Source of the DNA: Candidatus Sordicultor fermentans
Lineage (GTDB): Bacteria > Atribacterota > Atribacteria > Atribacterales > Caldatribacteriaceae
Reading direction: 5' to 3'
Assembly (NCBI GenBank): GCA_002385475.1
Contig: DGDO01000088.1
Span: forward strand, 1,270 to 6,760
Length of the DNA: 5,491 nucleotides
In this document: piece after piece, positions 1 through 5,477 of the stretch
How positions within the stretch are numbered: the stretch's first letter is position 1
How the letters are laid out: every line of letters starts with the position of its first letter
Position numbers and translations under genes: made by a program
Notes under the pieces: generated by a model
What the model was told of the DNA's origin: nothing
Databases searched by the model: none
The model's input: the letters and a program-made list of their open reading frames with translations, nothing else

Positions 1-48
1 GTCGCCGGGGTGATGGATGAGGAGCTTCATTGTGGCGACAGAAGAGGG
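1..48. other. Left edge: ambiguous fragment of a neighbouring gene
   Basis: Two readings are possible and they exclude each other. On the + strand, frame 1 is open from the first base and would end at a TAA at 52-54, giving a 17-residue C-terminal tail that starts VAGVMDEELH; the other two + frames stop within 20 bases. On the minus strand an ATG at 30-28 opens a frame reading MKLLIHHPGD off the window edge. It has an in-frame TAG 21 bases upstream of the ATG and no Shine-Dalgarno at a normal distance; the nearest AGGAG is about 36 bases away, inside a hairpin. I do not recognise either peptide. The piece is too short to choose, and it may be non-coding. Confidence 0.25.
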
Positions 49-77
49 CTATAAGGAGGGTTTTTCTCCTCTTATAG
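49..77. other. Hairpin-forming inverted repeat upstream of yvcK
   Basis: CTATAA at 49-54 pairs with TTATAG at 72-77. After a 2-base bulge, GGAG at 55-58 pairs with CTCC at 66-69, closing a 7-base loop that contains five T. There is no good T tract after the stem on either strand, so it is not a standard intrinsic terminator. AAGAGG at 42-47 could instead pair with CCTCTT at 68-73, which would exclude the main fold. If a + strand gene ends at 54, this hairpin begins at its stop codon. If a minus-strand gene starts at 30, the hairpin sits in its leader. Confidence 0.4.
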
Positions 78-88
78 TTTGTGGTAAA

Positions 89-94
89 ATTATA
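89..94 (-). promoter_or_regulatory. Possible minus-strand -10 box
   Basis: The minus strand reads GGGTATAATTTT here, a perfect TATAAT. The best upstream -35 is weak: TTAACT at 15-base or TTTAAC at 16-base spacing. It would drive transcription to the left, toward the possible ATG at position 30. It means little if no leftward gene exists. Exact -10 matches occur by chance in AT-rich DNA. Confidence 0.25.
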
Positions 95-111
95 CCCGGT
101 AAATGAGAAAG

Positions 112-142
112 TTAAACATGCTTTAGGGGTTTAATATATAAT
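112..142 (+). promoter_or_regulatory. Candidate promoter of yvcK
   Basis: TATAAT lies at 137-142, and a weak -35 (TTAAAC, 112-117) sits 19 bases upstream. Transcription would begin near 149, giving a leader of about 24 bases that contains the AGGAGG ribosome site. This fits an ATG start at 173 and argues against the GTG at 152. The -10 is convincing and the -35 is not. Confidence 0.4.
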
Positions 143-158
143 TCTGTCCTGGTGTCTG

Positions 159-164
159 AGGAGG
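159..164 (+). promoter_or_regulatory. Ribosome binding site deciding the yvcK start
   Basis: A perfect AGGAGG lies 8 bases before the ATG at 173, and 5 bases before an in-frame TTG at 170. It falls inside the reading frame that would begin at GTG 152, and that GTG has no ribosome site of its own. The start is therefore placed at 173. Confidence 0.8.
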
Positions 165-172
165 AAAGGTTG

Positions 173-1633
173 ATGAGCCAACCTTTTAAGCAATATTTGC
201 GGTGGTTGTACCCGGGGATGCGGGTAAAGCGATGGTTGTTTCTGGTAATTGTAGGTGTGTTTCTCATCTCTTTAGGGGTGAGCTTGATTGTTTCCACTCC
301 TTATTTTAGAAGCATATATGTGCTGTGGAGAAATTTTGTCTTTGGGTTTTTAAACCGTTACTGGCTGGCTATAGTTTTTGGTCTGGCATGGTTGGTGGGG
401 GGCGTGGCGCTCGTAGTCTATGGCCTGCAGAAGATGAACCATTCGGTTATTGCTGCCATTTCTTCTCTTCCAGAAAAAGAAGTGGTTAATGAGGTTTTCA
501 GAAAAAGGCAACTGGAAAAAGGACCAAGCATCGTGGCTATTGGAGGAGGACACGGGTTATATTCTCTTCTCCACGGACTGAAAGATTATACTTCCAACGC
601 CACGGCAGTGGTTACAGTTTTTGATGACGGAGGGAGCTCCGGTCGCTTGCGAGAAGAGATGGGAGTTTTGCCCCCCGGTGATATTCGCAACTGCTTGATT
701 GCTTTAGCTGATGTCGAGCCTCTGATGAGTGAATTATTTCAGTATCGCTTTGGGGAGGATACCGGCCTGGGAGGGCATAATTTTGGTAATCTCTTTATCA
801 CTGCTCTGGCTCAAATTACTGGAGATTTTCAAAAAGCGGTTTTTGAATCCAGCAAAATCCTGGCGGTGAGAGGAAAAGTTTTACCTACTACCGTTCAGAA
901 TGTCTTCCTCCGTGCCGAATGTGAAGATGGGTCAATCATCCTGGGAGAATCTCAGGTGGGCACCTGTGGGAAAAAAATAAAGAGGATCTTTCTGGAGCCC
1001 TCAGTGGTGCACACTACTCCTGAGGTGGTCAAAGCCATTGAAGAAGCAGACCTGATAGTTCTAGGGCCAGGAAGTCTATATACCAGTGTTTTGTGCAATC
1101 TGGCAGTGGAGGAAGTGAGGGAGGCTATTTTGCGTTCTCCTGCTCCTCTGGTTTTTGTGTGTAACATCACCACTCAACCCGGAGAAACGGATGGCTATGA
1201 TTTTTCTGATCATCTGCAAGCAGTCTTCCAGTTTATTCCTCCTCAGCGCTTGAACTATATTCTGGTGAATAATGGGATACCCAGTGAAGCGGGGGAGGAG
1301 GAGTTATCTCTCTCGGGGGCAGAGATGGTTCGAGGTAATGGGGAAGAAATACCTTCTTCTGTTAAGGTTATAAAGGCCGACCTTATTTCTTATCATCATC
1401 CCAGCCGTCATGACTCCCAGAAGTTGGCTCAAGTGCTTATGTCTATTCTTCTGGAGGAGAAACCTTCCTGGGCTTTTTATTTGACTCTTCACAACGATGA
1501 AATCCTCAAGGGCTTGAACCCTGTACATCTTGTAAACCAGTGGAGGTTAAGAGCCCGAGAAAATGGAGAGAACAAGAAAAAAGAGGAGAAGTCTGCTCCC
1601 CTTTATGGATCAAAAGCGTCCAGGCGAAAATGA
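173..1633 (+). CDS. yvcK: YvcK/GlmR-family CofD-like protein with N-terminal membrane anchor
   Basis: This is a 486-residue protein of the CofD-like YvcK family (gluconeogenesis factor, also called GlmR). Characterised members bind UDP-GlcNAc and promote cell-wall precursor synthesis, partly through GlmS. Visible motifs are GGGHGL (124-129), FDDGGSSGRLR (150-160), PPGDIRNC (167-174), GHNFGNL (201-207), GPGSLYTS (298-305) and RHDS (412-415). The CofD-like domain spans roughly 117-430. Before it lie two strongly hydrophobic segments (about 21-42 and 62-85), predicted membrane helices with a basic stretch (RVKR) just before the first. The Bacillus subtilis protein is about 317 residues and soluble, so this one has about 110 extra N-terminal residues and a 55-residue C-terminal tail ending in a Lys/Glu-rich stretch. 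The ATG at 173 is preferred over GTG 152 because of AGGAGG at 159-164. The last 31 bases overlap nadB on the opposite strand. Family assignment is secure. The exact role, and whether the tail is functional, are inferred. Confidence 0.93.
   Translation: MSQPFKQYLRWLYPGMRVKRWLFLVIVGVFLISLGVSLIVSTPYFRSIYVLWRNFVFGFLNRYWLAIVFGLAWLVGGVALVVYGLQKMNHSVIAAISSLPEKEVVNEVFRKRQLEKGPSIVAIGGGHGLYSLLHGLKDYTSNATAVVTVFDDGGSSGRLREEMGVLPPGDIRNCLIALADVEPLMSELFQYRFGEDTGLGGHNFGNLFITALAQITGDFQKAVFESSKILAVRGKVLPTTVQNVFLRAECEDGSIILGESQVGTCGKKIKRIFLEPSVVHTTPEVVKAIEEADLIVLGPGSLYTSVLCNLAVEEVREAILRSPAPLVFVCNITTQPGETDGYDFSDHLQAVFQFIPPQRLNYILVNNGIPSEAGEEELSLSGAEMVRGNGEEIPSSVKVIKADLISYHHPSRHDSQKLAQVLMSILLEEKPSWAFYLTLHNDEILKGLNPVHLVNQWRLRARENGENKKKEEKSAPLYGSKASRRK
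1577..1604 (-). terminator. Intrinsic terminator of the minus-strand nad operon
   Basis: On the minus strand, AAAGGGGAG (1604-1596) pairs with CTCCTCTTT (1588-1580) as a 9-bp stem with one G-U pair and a 7-base loop (CAGACTT). The T run at 1582-1577 forms the tail and overlaps the base of the stem. The stem begins within the nadB stop codon. The whole structure lies inside the coding 3' end of the convergent yvcK gene. Seen directly in the sequence; termination activity is inferred. Confidence 0.75.
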
Positions 1634-3168
1634 GTTCCCCGGGATAGAGGATTTTTAAAAGCTTCTTCCGTTACTAAAAGAGCGGTTTCGGCCATGTTTT
1701 CCAGTTCTGAAAGGGCCGGGGATATACCGTATTCTTCTTTGAGATGAGCAATTTCTTTTTTCATGGCGGTCAATATCTGTAAAGATTGAGAAAGACCTCT
1801 TCTTTCCCTTATTAGTCCTACATTTTCCCACATATTTATCCGGATGATTTCTTTCAGACTGCGTAAAATGTTTTCTGGGGGAGGTTCTCCCCATTTCTCC
1901 CGAAAAGGAAGAACAGCAAAATTAGGAAGCTCTTCACTATGTTTTACTATATCCCGAGCTGCTCGATATCCAAAGGTAAGTCCCTCGAGCAAACTGGTAG
2001 AGGCTAAACGATTGGCTCCGTGTAAGCCGCTGCATGCTACTTCTCCTGCAGCGTACAATCTTTTTATGGTGGTTCTTCCCCGGGTATCGGTGAGCACTCC
2101 TCCACAGGCAAAATGAGCACCAGGAGCAACAGGAGCCGGTTCCTGCGTGATATCTATTCCCCTTTGGAGAAGTTCTTCATAAATGGTGGGGAAAGTGTCT
2201 TTTATTTTATGGGGCTCCATTTTTTGCCGGAAGTCTAAATAAACACAATTACTCTCGTGAATTTTCATTTCCTGAAAAATTGCTCTCGCTACCACGTCTC
2301 GAGGAGCTAAACTTCCCCGGGGGTGATATCGGTACATAAAAGGCTCTCCGTTTGCGCTTATGAGCTCTGCTCCTTCTCCCCGTACCGATTCAGAAATGAG
2401 AAAAGAGGAAGAATATTGAGGGGTATAAAGGAGGGTGGGGTGAAATTGTACATATTCCATATTGCTCAGGCGAGCTCCTGCTCTTCGGGCTATAGCAAAG
2501 CCATCCCCTGTGTTCCACGGACCTCCTGAAGAATAGCGGTAAATTTCGCTCAAACCCCCGGTAGCTAAAATGGTAGCAGAAGCAAGAATGGGAATTACTT
2601 CTTGCGCTTCTTCCTCCCACACATAAGCTCCCAGGCACTCCAGCGGTAAGTAGCGGCTTTCGGGGTGGGGAGTGTCACGAGAAGAGACAATGAAGTCTAA
2701 TGCCAGGGAATTTTTTTTTACCTCAATCAATGGTTCGTGCAAAACAGCTTTGTTCAAGTATTCCTGGATGACTTTTCCTGTGTAATCCTTGACGTGGAGG
2801 ATACGGCGGAAAGAGTGGTTTCCCTCTCGGAAGAGGTCCCATTTCCCATTCCTTCGGTCAAAGGGAATTTGTAAGCGATCAATTAATAGTTTCTGCACCA
2901 AAGGCGGGCCCAGGCGAGATATTAATCGAGCGCTCGCAGTGTAAGATGTGAATGCCGAGGCTTCCATGATATCTTTAATGAGAAAAGAAGGATTATCGCC
3001 CTCTCCTCGGAATACTATTCCTCCCTGAGCTTTAGCAGTGTTGGTGTTCTCTAAATCTTCACCTTTGGTGAGGAGTAATATGCTCTTCCCTGCTTCAGCC
3101 AAAAAAAGAGCAGCGCTGCTTCCGGCAATGCCATTACCAATGATTAAGACATCGTAGCGGTCAGGCAT
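1603..3168 (-). CDS. nadB: L-aspartate oxidase
   Basis: NadB is a cytoplasmic FAD flavoenzyme that oxidises L-aspartate to iminoaspartate, the first step of de novo NAD synthesis. Family members can use fumarate in place of oxygen as electron acceptor, which suits anaerobes. The 521-residue length is usual. Visible are the N-terminal FAD-binding GNGIAG (11-16), NTNTAKAQGG (41-50), FREGNHSFRRILH (113-125), ATGG (202-205), GDGFAIARRAG (221-231), QFHPT (241-245), ESVRGEGA (260-267), APRDVVARA (288-296), HFACGGV (352-358) and GEVACSGLHGANRLAS (375-390). The His and Arg residues expected in the active site from the E. coli enzyme are present (His243, Arg263, Arg290, His352, Arg387). The C-terminal helical domain ends in the typical SRGTHFR (509-515). 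The ATG overlaps the nadC end by 8 bases (ATGCCTGA), so translation is probably coupled; the local ribosome site (GGAAG) is weak and close. nadA is not in the window. Confidence 0.96.
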   Translation of the reverse strand: MPDRYDVLIIGNGIAGSSAALFLAEAGKSILLLTKGEDLENTNTAKAQGGIVFRGEGDNPSFLIKDIMEASAFTSYTASARLISRLGPPLVQKLLIDRLQIPFDRRNGKWDLFREGNHSFRRILHVKDYTGKVIQEYLNKAVLHEPLIEVKKNSLALDFIVSSRDTPHPESRYLPLECLGAYVWEEEAQEVIPILASATILATGGLSEIYRYSSGGPWNTGDGFAIARRAGARLSNMEYVQFHPTLLYTPQYSSSFLISESVRGEGAELISANGEPFMYRYHPRGSLAPRDVVARAIFQEMKIHESNCVYLDFRQKMEPHKIKDTFPTIYEELLQRGIDITQEPAPVAPGAHFACGGVLTDTRGRTTIKRLYAAGEVACSGLHGANRLASTSLLEGLTFGYRAARDIVKHSEELPNFAVLPFREKWGEPPPENILRSLKEIIRINMWENVGLIRERRGLSQSLQILTAMKKEIAHLKEEYGISPALSELENMAETALLVTEEAFKNPLSRGTHFRLDAFDP

Positions 3169-4012
3169 TTTCTTCCATTTTCAGACTCATATCAATCCAG
3201 GTAGCATGATGGGTGATATAACCGGTGGAAATTATATCTACTCCCTGCTCCGCCACTTTACGAATGGTGGTAGGATTGATATCTCCAGAGGCTTCCAGAG
3301 TGGCTTTCCCTTTAGCTATTTTAACTGCTTCCCGGATATTTTCTACACTCATATTATCTAACATAATAATATCTGCTTTTTCTTCTAAGGCTTCTTGCAC
3401 TTGCGCTAAAGTAGTACATTCTACCACTATTTTGGCGGTAAAGGGAAGAGCGGGGCGGATTTTTTTGATTGCTTCTTTCACCGACCCACACAGAGCGATG
3501 TGGTTATCTTTAATTAAAGCGCAGTCATAAAGCCCCAGGCGGTGATTTACCCCCCCTCCACATCTCACGGCATATTTTTCAAAAATCCGCAAACCCGGGC
3601 TGGTTTTCCGGGTGTCGGCTACTTTCACGGGCAAGCCTTCCACCAGCTTTACCAGCTCTTGGGTTTTGGTGGCAATACCACAGAGGCGTTGCAGGAGGTT
3701 TAAGGCAGTTCTCTCTCCCATGAGGATAGCCCGCGCTGGTCCTTCTATTTCTAATAGCACTTCCCCGGGGGAAAAATTCTGTCCCTCAAAAACTTTTGCC
3801 TCCCCTCTCGTTTGAGAGTTAAGGAGAGTGAATACTCGAAGAGCGAAATACCCTCCAGCCATTACTCCCTCTTTTTTGGCTGTAACCTTAGCTTTTACTG
3901 TATTTTTTCCCAGGTCACCCAATCCTTGAGTGGTAATGTCAGCAAATCCCAGGTCTTCTTCTAAGAAAGCCTGCAGTCTTCGGTCTACATCCCAGGGCAC
4001 TAACCCTAACAT
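3161..4012 (-). CDS. nadC: Nicotinate-nucleotide pyrophosphorylase (carboxylating), quinolinate phosphoribosyltransferase
   Basis: NadC converts quinolinate and PRPP to nicotinate mononucleotide, CO2 and pyrophosphate, joining de novo synthesis to the NAD salvage steps. With the start chosen here it has 283 residues, normal for the family. Motifs in order are EEDLGFADITT (18-28), GERTALNLLQRLCGIAT (99-115), DTRKTSPGLR (133-142), FEKYAVRCGGGVNHRLGLYD (144-163), IKDNH (167-171), VEC (197-199), IMLDN (216-220), LEASGDI (239-245) and ISTG (261-264). The basic residues that bind the two carboxylates and PRPP are intact (Arg101, Arg135, Lys136, His157, Arg158, Lys168), as are the acidic Glu198 and Asp219. 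An ATG three codons earlier (4021) directly abuts the ribosome site, so the ATG at 4012 is preferred. It follows the LpxB-related gene by 14 bases and overlaps nadB by 8. Confidence 0.96.
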   Translation of the reverse strand: MLGLVPWDVDRRLQAFLEEDLGFADITTQGLGDLGKNTVKAKVTAKKEGVMAGGYFALRVFTLLNSQTRGEAKVFEGQNFSPGEVLLEIEGPARAILMGERTALNLLQRLCGIATKTQELVKLVEGLPVKVADTRKTSPGLRIFEKYAVRCGGGVNHRLGLYDCALIKDNHIALCGSVKEAIKKIRPALPFTAKIVVECTTLAQVQEALEEKADIIMLDNMSVENIREAVKIAKGKATLEASGDINPTTIRKVAEQGVDIISTGYITHHATWIDMSLKMEENA

Positions 4013-4020
4013 ATTTATCA

Positions 4021-4028
4021 TCCTTTCT
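4021..4028 (-). promoter_or_regulatory. Ribosome binding site deciding the nadC start
   Basis: The minus strand reads AGAAAGGA here. Its AAGGA core is 8 bases before the ATG at 4012, a normal distance, but it overlaps the first base of the ATG at 4021, which therefore cannot be served by it. The site also overlaps the TAG stop of the upstream gene (4029-4027), so translation of the two genes may be linked. Confidence 0.6.
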
Positions 4029-5073
4029 ATTTAGAGAATTTCTTGAGGAAATCTTCATCTTCAACTATACCCTGCAAAAGATAAGCGGATATTTTTTCTA
4101 TCCCCCCTCTTCTTCCATATCGAGAAGAGAGATGTTGATTACACTCAAAGAGATATTGGGGGTTGCGTATTAAAGAGACCACTTCTTCAGGGTTGAGGTT
4201 GAAAATGGGAAGAACTTTCCTGCCCATTCCTGTGGCCTGGATAGTGGAAATATCATCGGTGCTCAAAGCCAAACTGCACTGTTGCAAGGCTTCACCCCGA
4301 AAGCGGGTAAGGTTCAAATAAGCACCTTCTTTTTCCAAGTATCCTTCCATTATATCTCCTTCTAAGCTTCTTCTCCAGTGCCAGCCTCTTTTTTCCCCTA
4401 TTTCTCTTGCTTCCCGAGTTTTTATTTTTCTGGGAATGGTTAGAATGAAATAGGCTTTGTCCCCTCGCGACATTTTCTCCACCACGTCTAAAAAAAACTT
4501 CAAGTCAGAAGAAAATTTTTCTTCTCTGGGAAACAGAGCATAAATGGGCTTTCTCCCGTGGGAGAAAAGGAAGGCAGAAGAGGAGAGAAGGTCGGCTAAG
4601 AGATTACCCACAAAGTAAGCTGGTATATTTTTCCTCCGCAAATTACGCACCAGTTCATAGTCGTTGGCCAAAACCGCGGAAGAAAAACGAAAAAAAACGG
4701 TATGCCAGAAAGATAAAGAAGGACGGAGACTTTTAATTACCGGGATATATATGGCTTTTTTGCCGGTTAAAAGAAAAAGAGGGAGAAGAAAAGAAGGATT
4801 GTCACCCCAGAACACCACTTTTTCTTCAAACTTTCTCCTGCTCGCTAAGGCAGAATGAATAAGGGTTAATCTCTTGAACTTTGATATATTGTCTTCAAAG
4901 GAAGAGTGAGGGGGTTTTATTTCCATCAGCCCTTTTTTTTGCCATCTTCCTGGATTGTCAATACTGAGAAAGAGAATTTCTGCTTCAGGATAAGCTTCTT
5001 TCATTTTATGGTAAAGTTTTAGAGATAATTTTTCTTCTAATTCTCCCTGGGTAACAAATAAAAAGCAGTTCAT
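4027..5073 (-). CDS. LpxB-related (lipid-A-disaccharide synthase-like) GT-B-fold protein, function unknown
   Basis: This 348-residue soluble protein matches from memory the layout of the 'lipid-A-disaccharide synthase-related' family (GT-B fold, LpxB relatives). An N-terminal segment runs strand-loop-helix (CFLFVTQGELEEKLSLKLY, 3-21). WGDNP (89-93) is followed by KS (114-115), where the family has GD then KS. LANDYELVRNLRRKNIPAYF (135-154) and VGNLLADLL (155-163) correspond to the RDe.T...L...gv.a.yvGnP.mD stretch. ALSTDDISTIQATGMGRKVL (269-288) corresponds to the C-domain sugar-nucleotide region. SSRYGRRGGIEKISAYLL (316-333) resembles the C-terminal R.G..G....IA..L helix. Several expected residues differ: the NGHGED-like start reads TQGELEEK, and the AGT-type loop reads STDDIS. 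Sugar-nucleotide transfer is therefore uncertain. No signal peptide or membrane helix is evident. It is first in the operon with nadC and nadB, a context that gives no obvious function. ATG 5073 is preferred over GTG 5082 by its ribosome site. Confidence 0.6.
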   Translation of the reverse strand: MNCFLFVTQGELEEKLSLKLYHKMKEAYPEAEILFLSIDNPGRWQKKGLMEIKPPHSSFEDNISKFKRLTLIHSALASRRKFEEKVVFWGDNPSFLLPLFLLTGKKAIYIPVIKSLRPSLSFWHTVFFRFSSAVLANDYELVRNLRRKNIPAYFVGNLLADLLSSSAFLFSHGRKPIYALFPREEKFSSDLKFFLDVVEKMSRGDKAYFILTIPRKIKTREAREIGEKRGWHWRRSLEGDIMEGYLEKEGAYLNLTRFRGEALQQCSLALSTDDISTIQATGMGRKVLPIFNLNPEEVVSLIRNPQYLFECNQHLSSRYGRRGGIEKISAYLLQGIVEDEDFLKKFSK

Positions 5074-5078
5074 TACCG

Positions 5079-5084
5079 CCACCT
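5079..5084 (-). promoter_or_regulatory. Ribosome binding site deciding the start of the LpxB-related gene
   Basis: The minus strand reads AGGTGG, one base off AGGAGG, 5 bases before the ATG at 5073. The alternative GTG start (5082-5080) lies inside this site and has only an AT-rich, non-Shine-Dalgarno sequence before it. The start is therefore placed at 5073. Confidence 0.6.
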
Positions 5085-5145
5085 TTTCTAAGTTTAATAA
5101 CTCCCATTTTTGAAGTTCTGTCCTCTATAAGAAACTGACTGGCAA

Positions 5146-5177
5146 ATTTTATCTATTATAATATAGTTAACTGTAAA
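5146..5177 (-). promoter_or_regulatory. Probable promoter of the lpxB-like-nadC-nadB operon
   Basis: The minus strand has TTTACA (5177-5172, one mismatch to TTGACA), a perfect TATAAT (5160-5155), TAGATA (5155-5150) and TAAAAT (5151-5146). TTTACA to TATAAT is only 11 bases, too short for one promoter. TTTACA with TAGATA has 16-base spacing, while TATAAT itself has no good -35. The exact elements are uncertain, but this AT-rich stretch is the only promoter-like sequence ahead of the operon. It predicts a leader of about 70-75 bases. I see no known NAD-responsive riboswitch or a convincing NiaR or NrtR operator. Confidence 0.5.
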
Positions 5178-5248
5178 AATCATTGTAACCTCTCTTTTGG
5201 CGTAAAGAATAAGCGCTTTGCGACTTTTGAGTCCATTATTGCAGGCCT

Positions 5249-5366
5249 CGTATGGCAGCGTAAGAAAAAGGGAGGAAGATTAAAAAGCTGAGGCAGCAAC
5301 ACTGAATCTTTCCCCCGGCGTTATTATCCCGCTCTTTGTTTTTTTGGTTTACGCTGCCAGACTACG
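5249..5366. repeat. 118-bp element bounded by inverted repeats
   Basis: TGGCAGCGTAA (5253-5263) is matched by its exact inverse TTACGCTGCCA (5349-5359). The match extends outward as CGTA (5249-5252) against TACG (5363-5366) after a 3-base bulge. Nested inside is a second stem (5270-5281 with 5305-5316) and an apical GCTG/CAGC stem (5287-5290 with 5294-5297). It has no coding capacity and no clear flanking target duplication. It could be a MITE-like miniature element, a structured RNA, or a terminator with a longer outer stem. Confidence 0.5.
5262..5316 (-). terminator. Minus-strand intrinsic terminator upstream of the nad operon
   Basis: On the minus strand, GGGGGAAAGATT (5316-5305) pairs with AATCTTCCTCCC (5281-5270) over 12 positions, with one G-U pair and one mismatch. 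It is followed at once by TTTTTCTT (5269-5262). The 23-base loop holds a smaller GCTG/CAGC stem. This would stop transcription arriving from the right before the operon promoter. The transcript it would end lies mostly or wholly beyond the window. The long loop is unusual. Confidence 0.55.
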
Positions 5367-5372
5367 CTCTCT

Positions 5373-5402
5373 GTCATTCTCAAAATTTTTAGCGAGGCAT
5401 CC
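5373..5402 (+). repeat. Palindromic repeat, copy 1 (most diverged)
   Basis: This 30-base copy begins GTCATTCTCAAAATT and ends GCGAGGCATCC. It shares the start GTCAT, the central AAATT and the end ATCC with copies 2 and 3. Its arms (ATTCTC and GAGGCAT) pair only imperfectly, as expected for a decayed copy. Confidence 0.55.
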
Positions 5403-5411
5403 TCCCCCGCC

Positions 5412-5440
5412 GTCATGCCTGAAATTCAGTGAGGAATCCA
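5412..5440 (+). repeat. Palindromic repeat, copy 2
   Basis: This 29-base copy begins CGTCATGCC when the preceding base is counted and ends GAGGAATCCA. Its centre CTGAAATTCAG (5419-5429) is a perfect palindrome, and the outer arms ATGCCT and AGGAAT pair with one mismatch. It starts 39 bases after copy 1. Confidence 0.65.
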
Positions 5441-5448
5441 CATCATCC

Positions 5449-5477
5449 GTCATTCCCGAAATTTAGGCGGGAATCCA
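5449..5477 (+). repeat. Palindromic repeat, copy 3 (best preserved)
   Basis: This 29-base copy has perfect 7-bp arms, ATTCCCG and CGGGAAT, around a 9-base centre. It resembles the widespread GTCATTCCCG...CGGGAATCC repeat type, of which Neisseria dRS3 (ATTCCC-N8-GGGAAT) is a known case. It starts 37 bases after copy 2. TTTTTGCTTTTT follows after a few bases, so on the + strand it could also act as a weak terminator. Confidence 0.7.

Noticed and set aside
152..172. GTG start at 152 for yvcK (493 residues)
   Set aside because: The AGGAGG ribosome site lies after this GTG and 8 bases before the ATG at 173. There is no ribosome site before the GTG, and the TATAAT at 137-142 would put the transcript start almost on it.
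1634..1680. A + strand intrinsic terminator after yvcK
   Set aside because: TTTTT occurs at about 1652-1656, but no stable stem with a usable loop precedes it; the TCCCCGGGA nearby cannot form a proper loop.
1844..2116. Open frames antisense to nadB, nadC and the LpxB-related gene (for example 1844-2116, 3225-3530 and 4664-4858)
   Set aside because: They mirror well-supported genes, show no recognisable motif and lack convincing ribosome sites.
4019..4021. ATG at 4021 as the nadC start (286 residues)
   Set aside because: The only ribosome site directly touches it, leaving no spacer. The same site is 8 bases from the ATG at 4012.
5006..5107. A 33-codon minus-strand upstream ORF starting at ATG 5107 and overlapping the LpxB-related gene
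   Set aside because: The nearest Shine-Dalgarno-like AGAGGA is 13 bases away, the peptide looks like an out-of-frame read of the real gene, and no family is recognised.
5101..5170. An NAD-related riboswitch or NiaR-type operator in the operon leader
   Set aside because: The leader is short and AT-rich. The only dyads seen, CTAT...ATAG around 5153-5166 and GTTAAC at 5166-5171, are too weak to name as an operator.
5373..5477. The three right-end repeats as a CRISPR array
   Set aside because: The gaps between copies are only 8-9 bases, the copies differ at many positions, and no cas gene is present.
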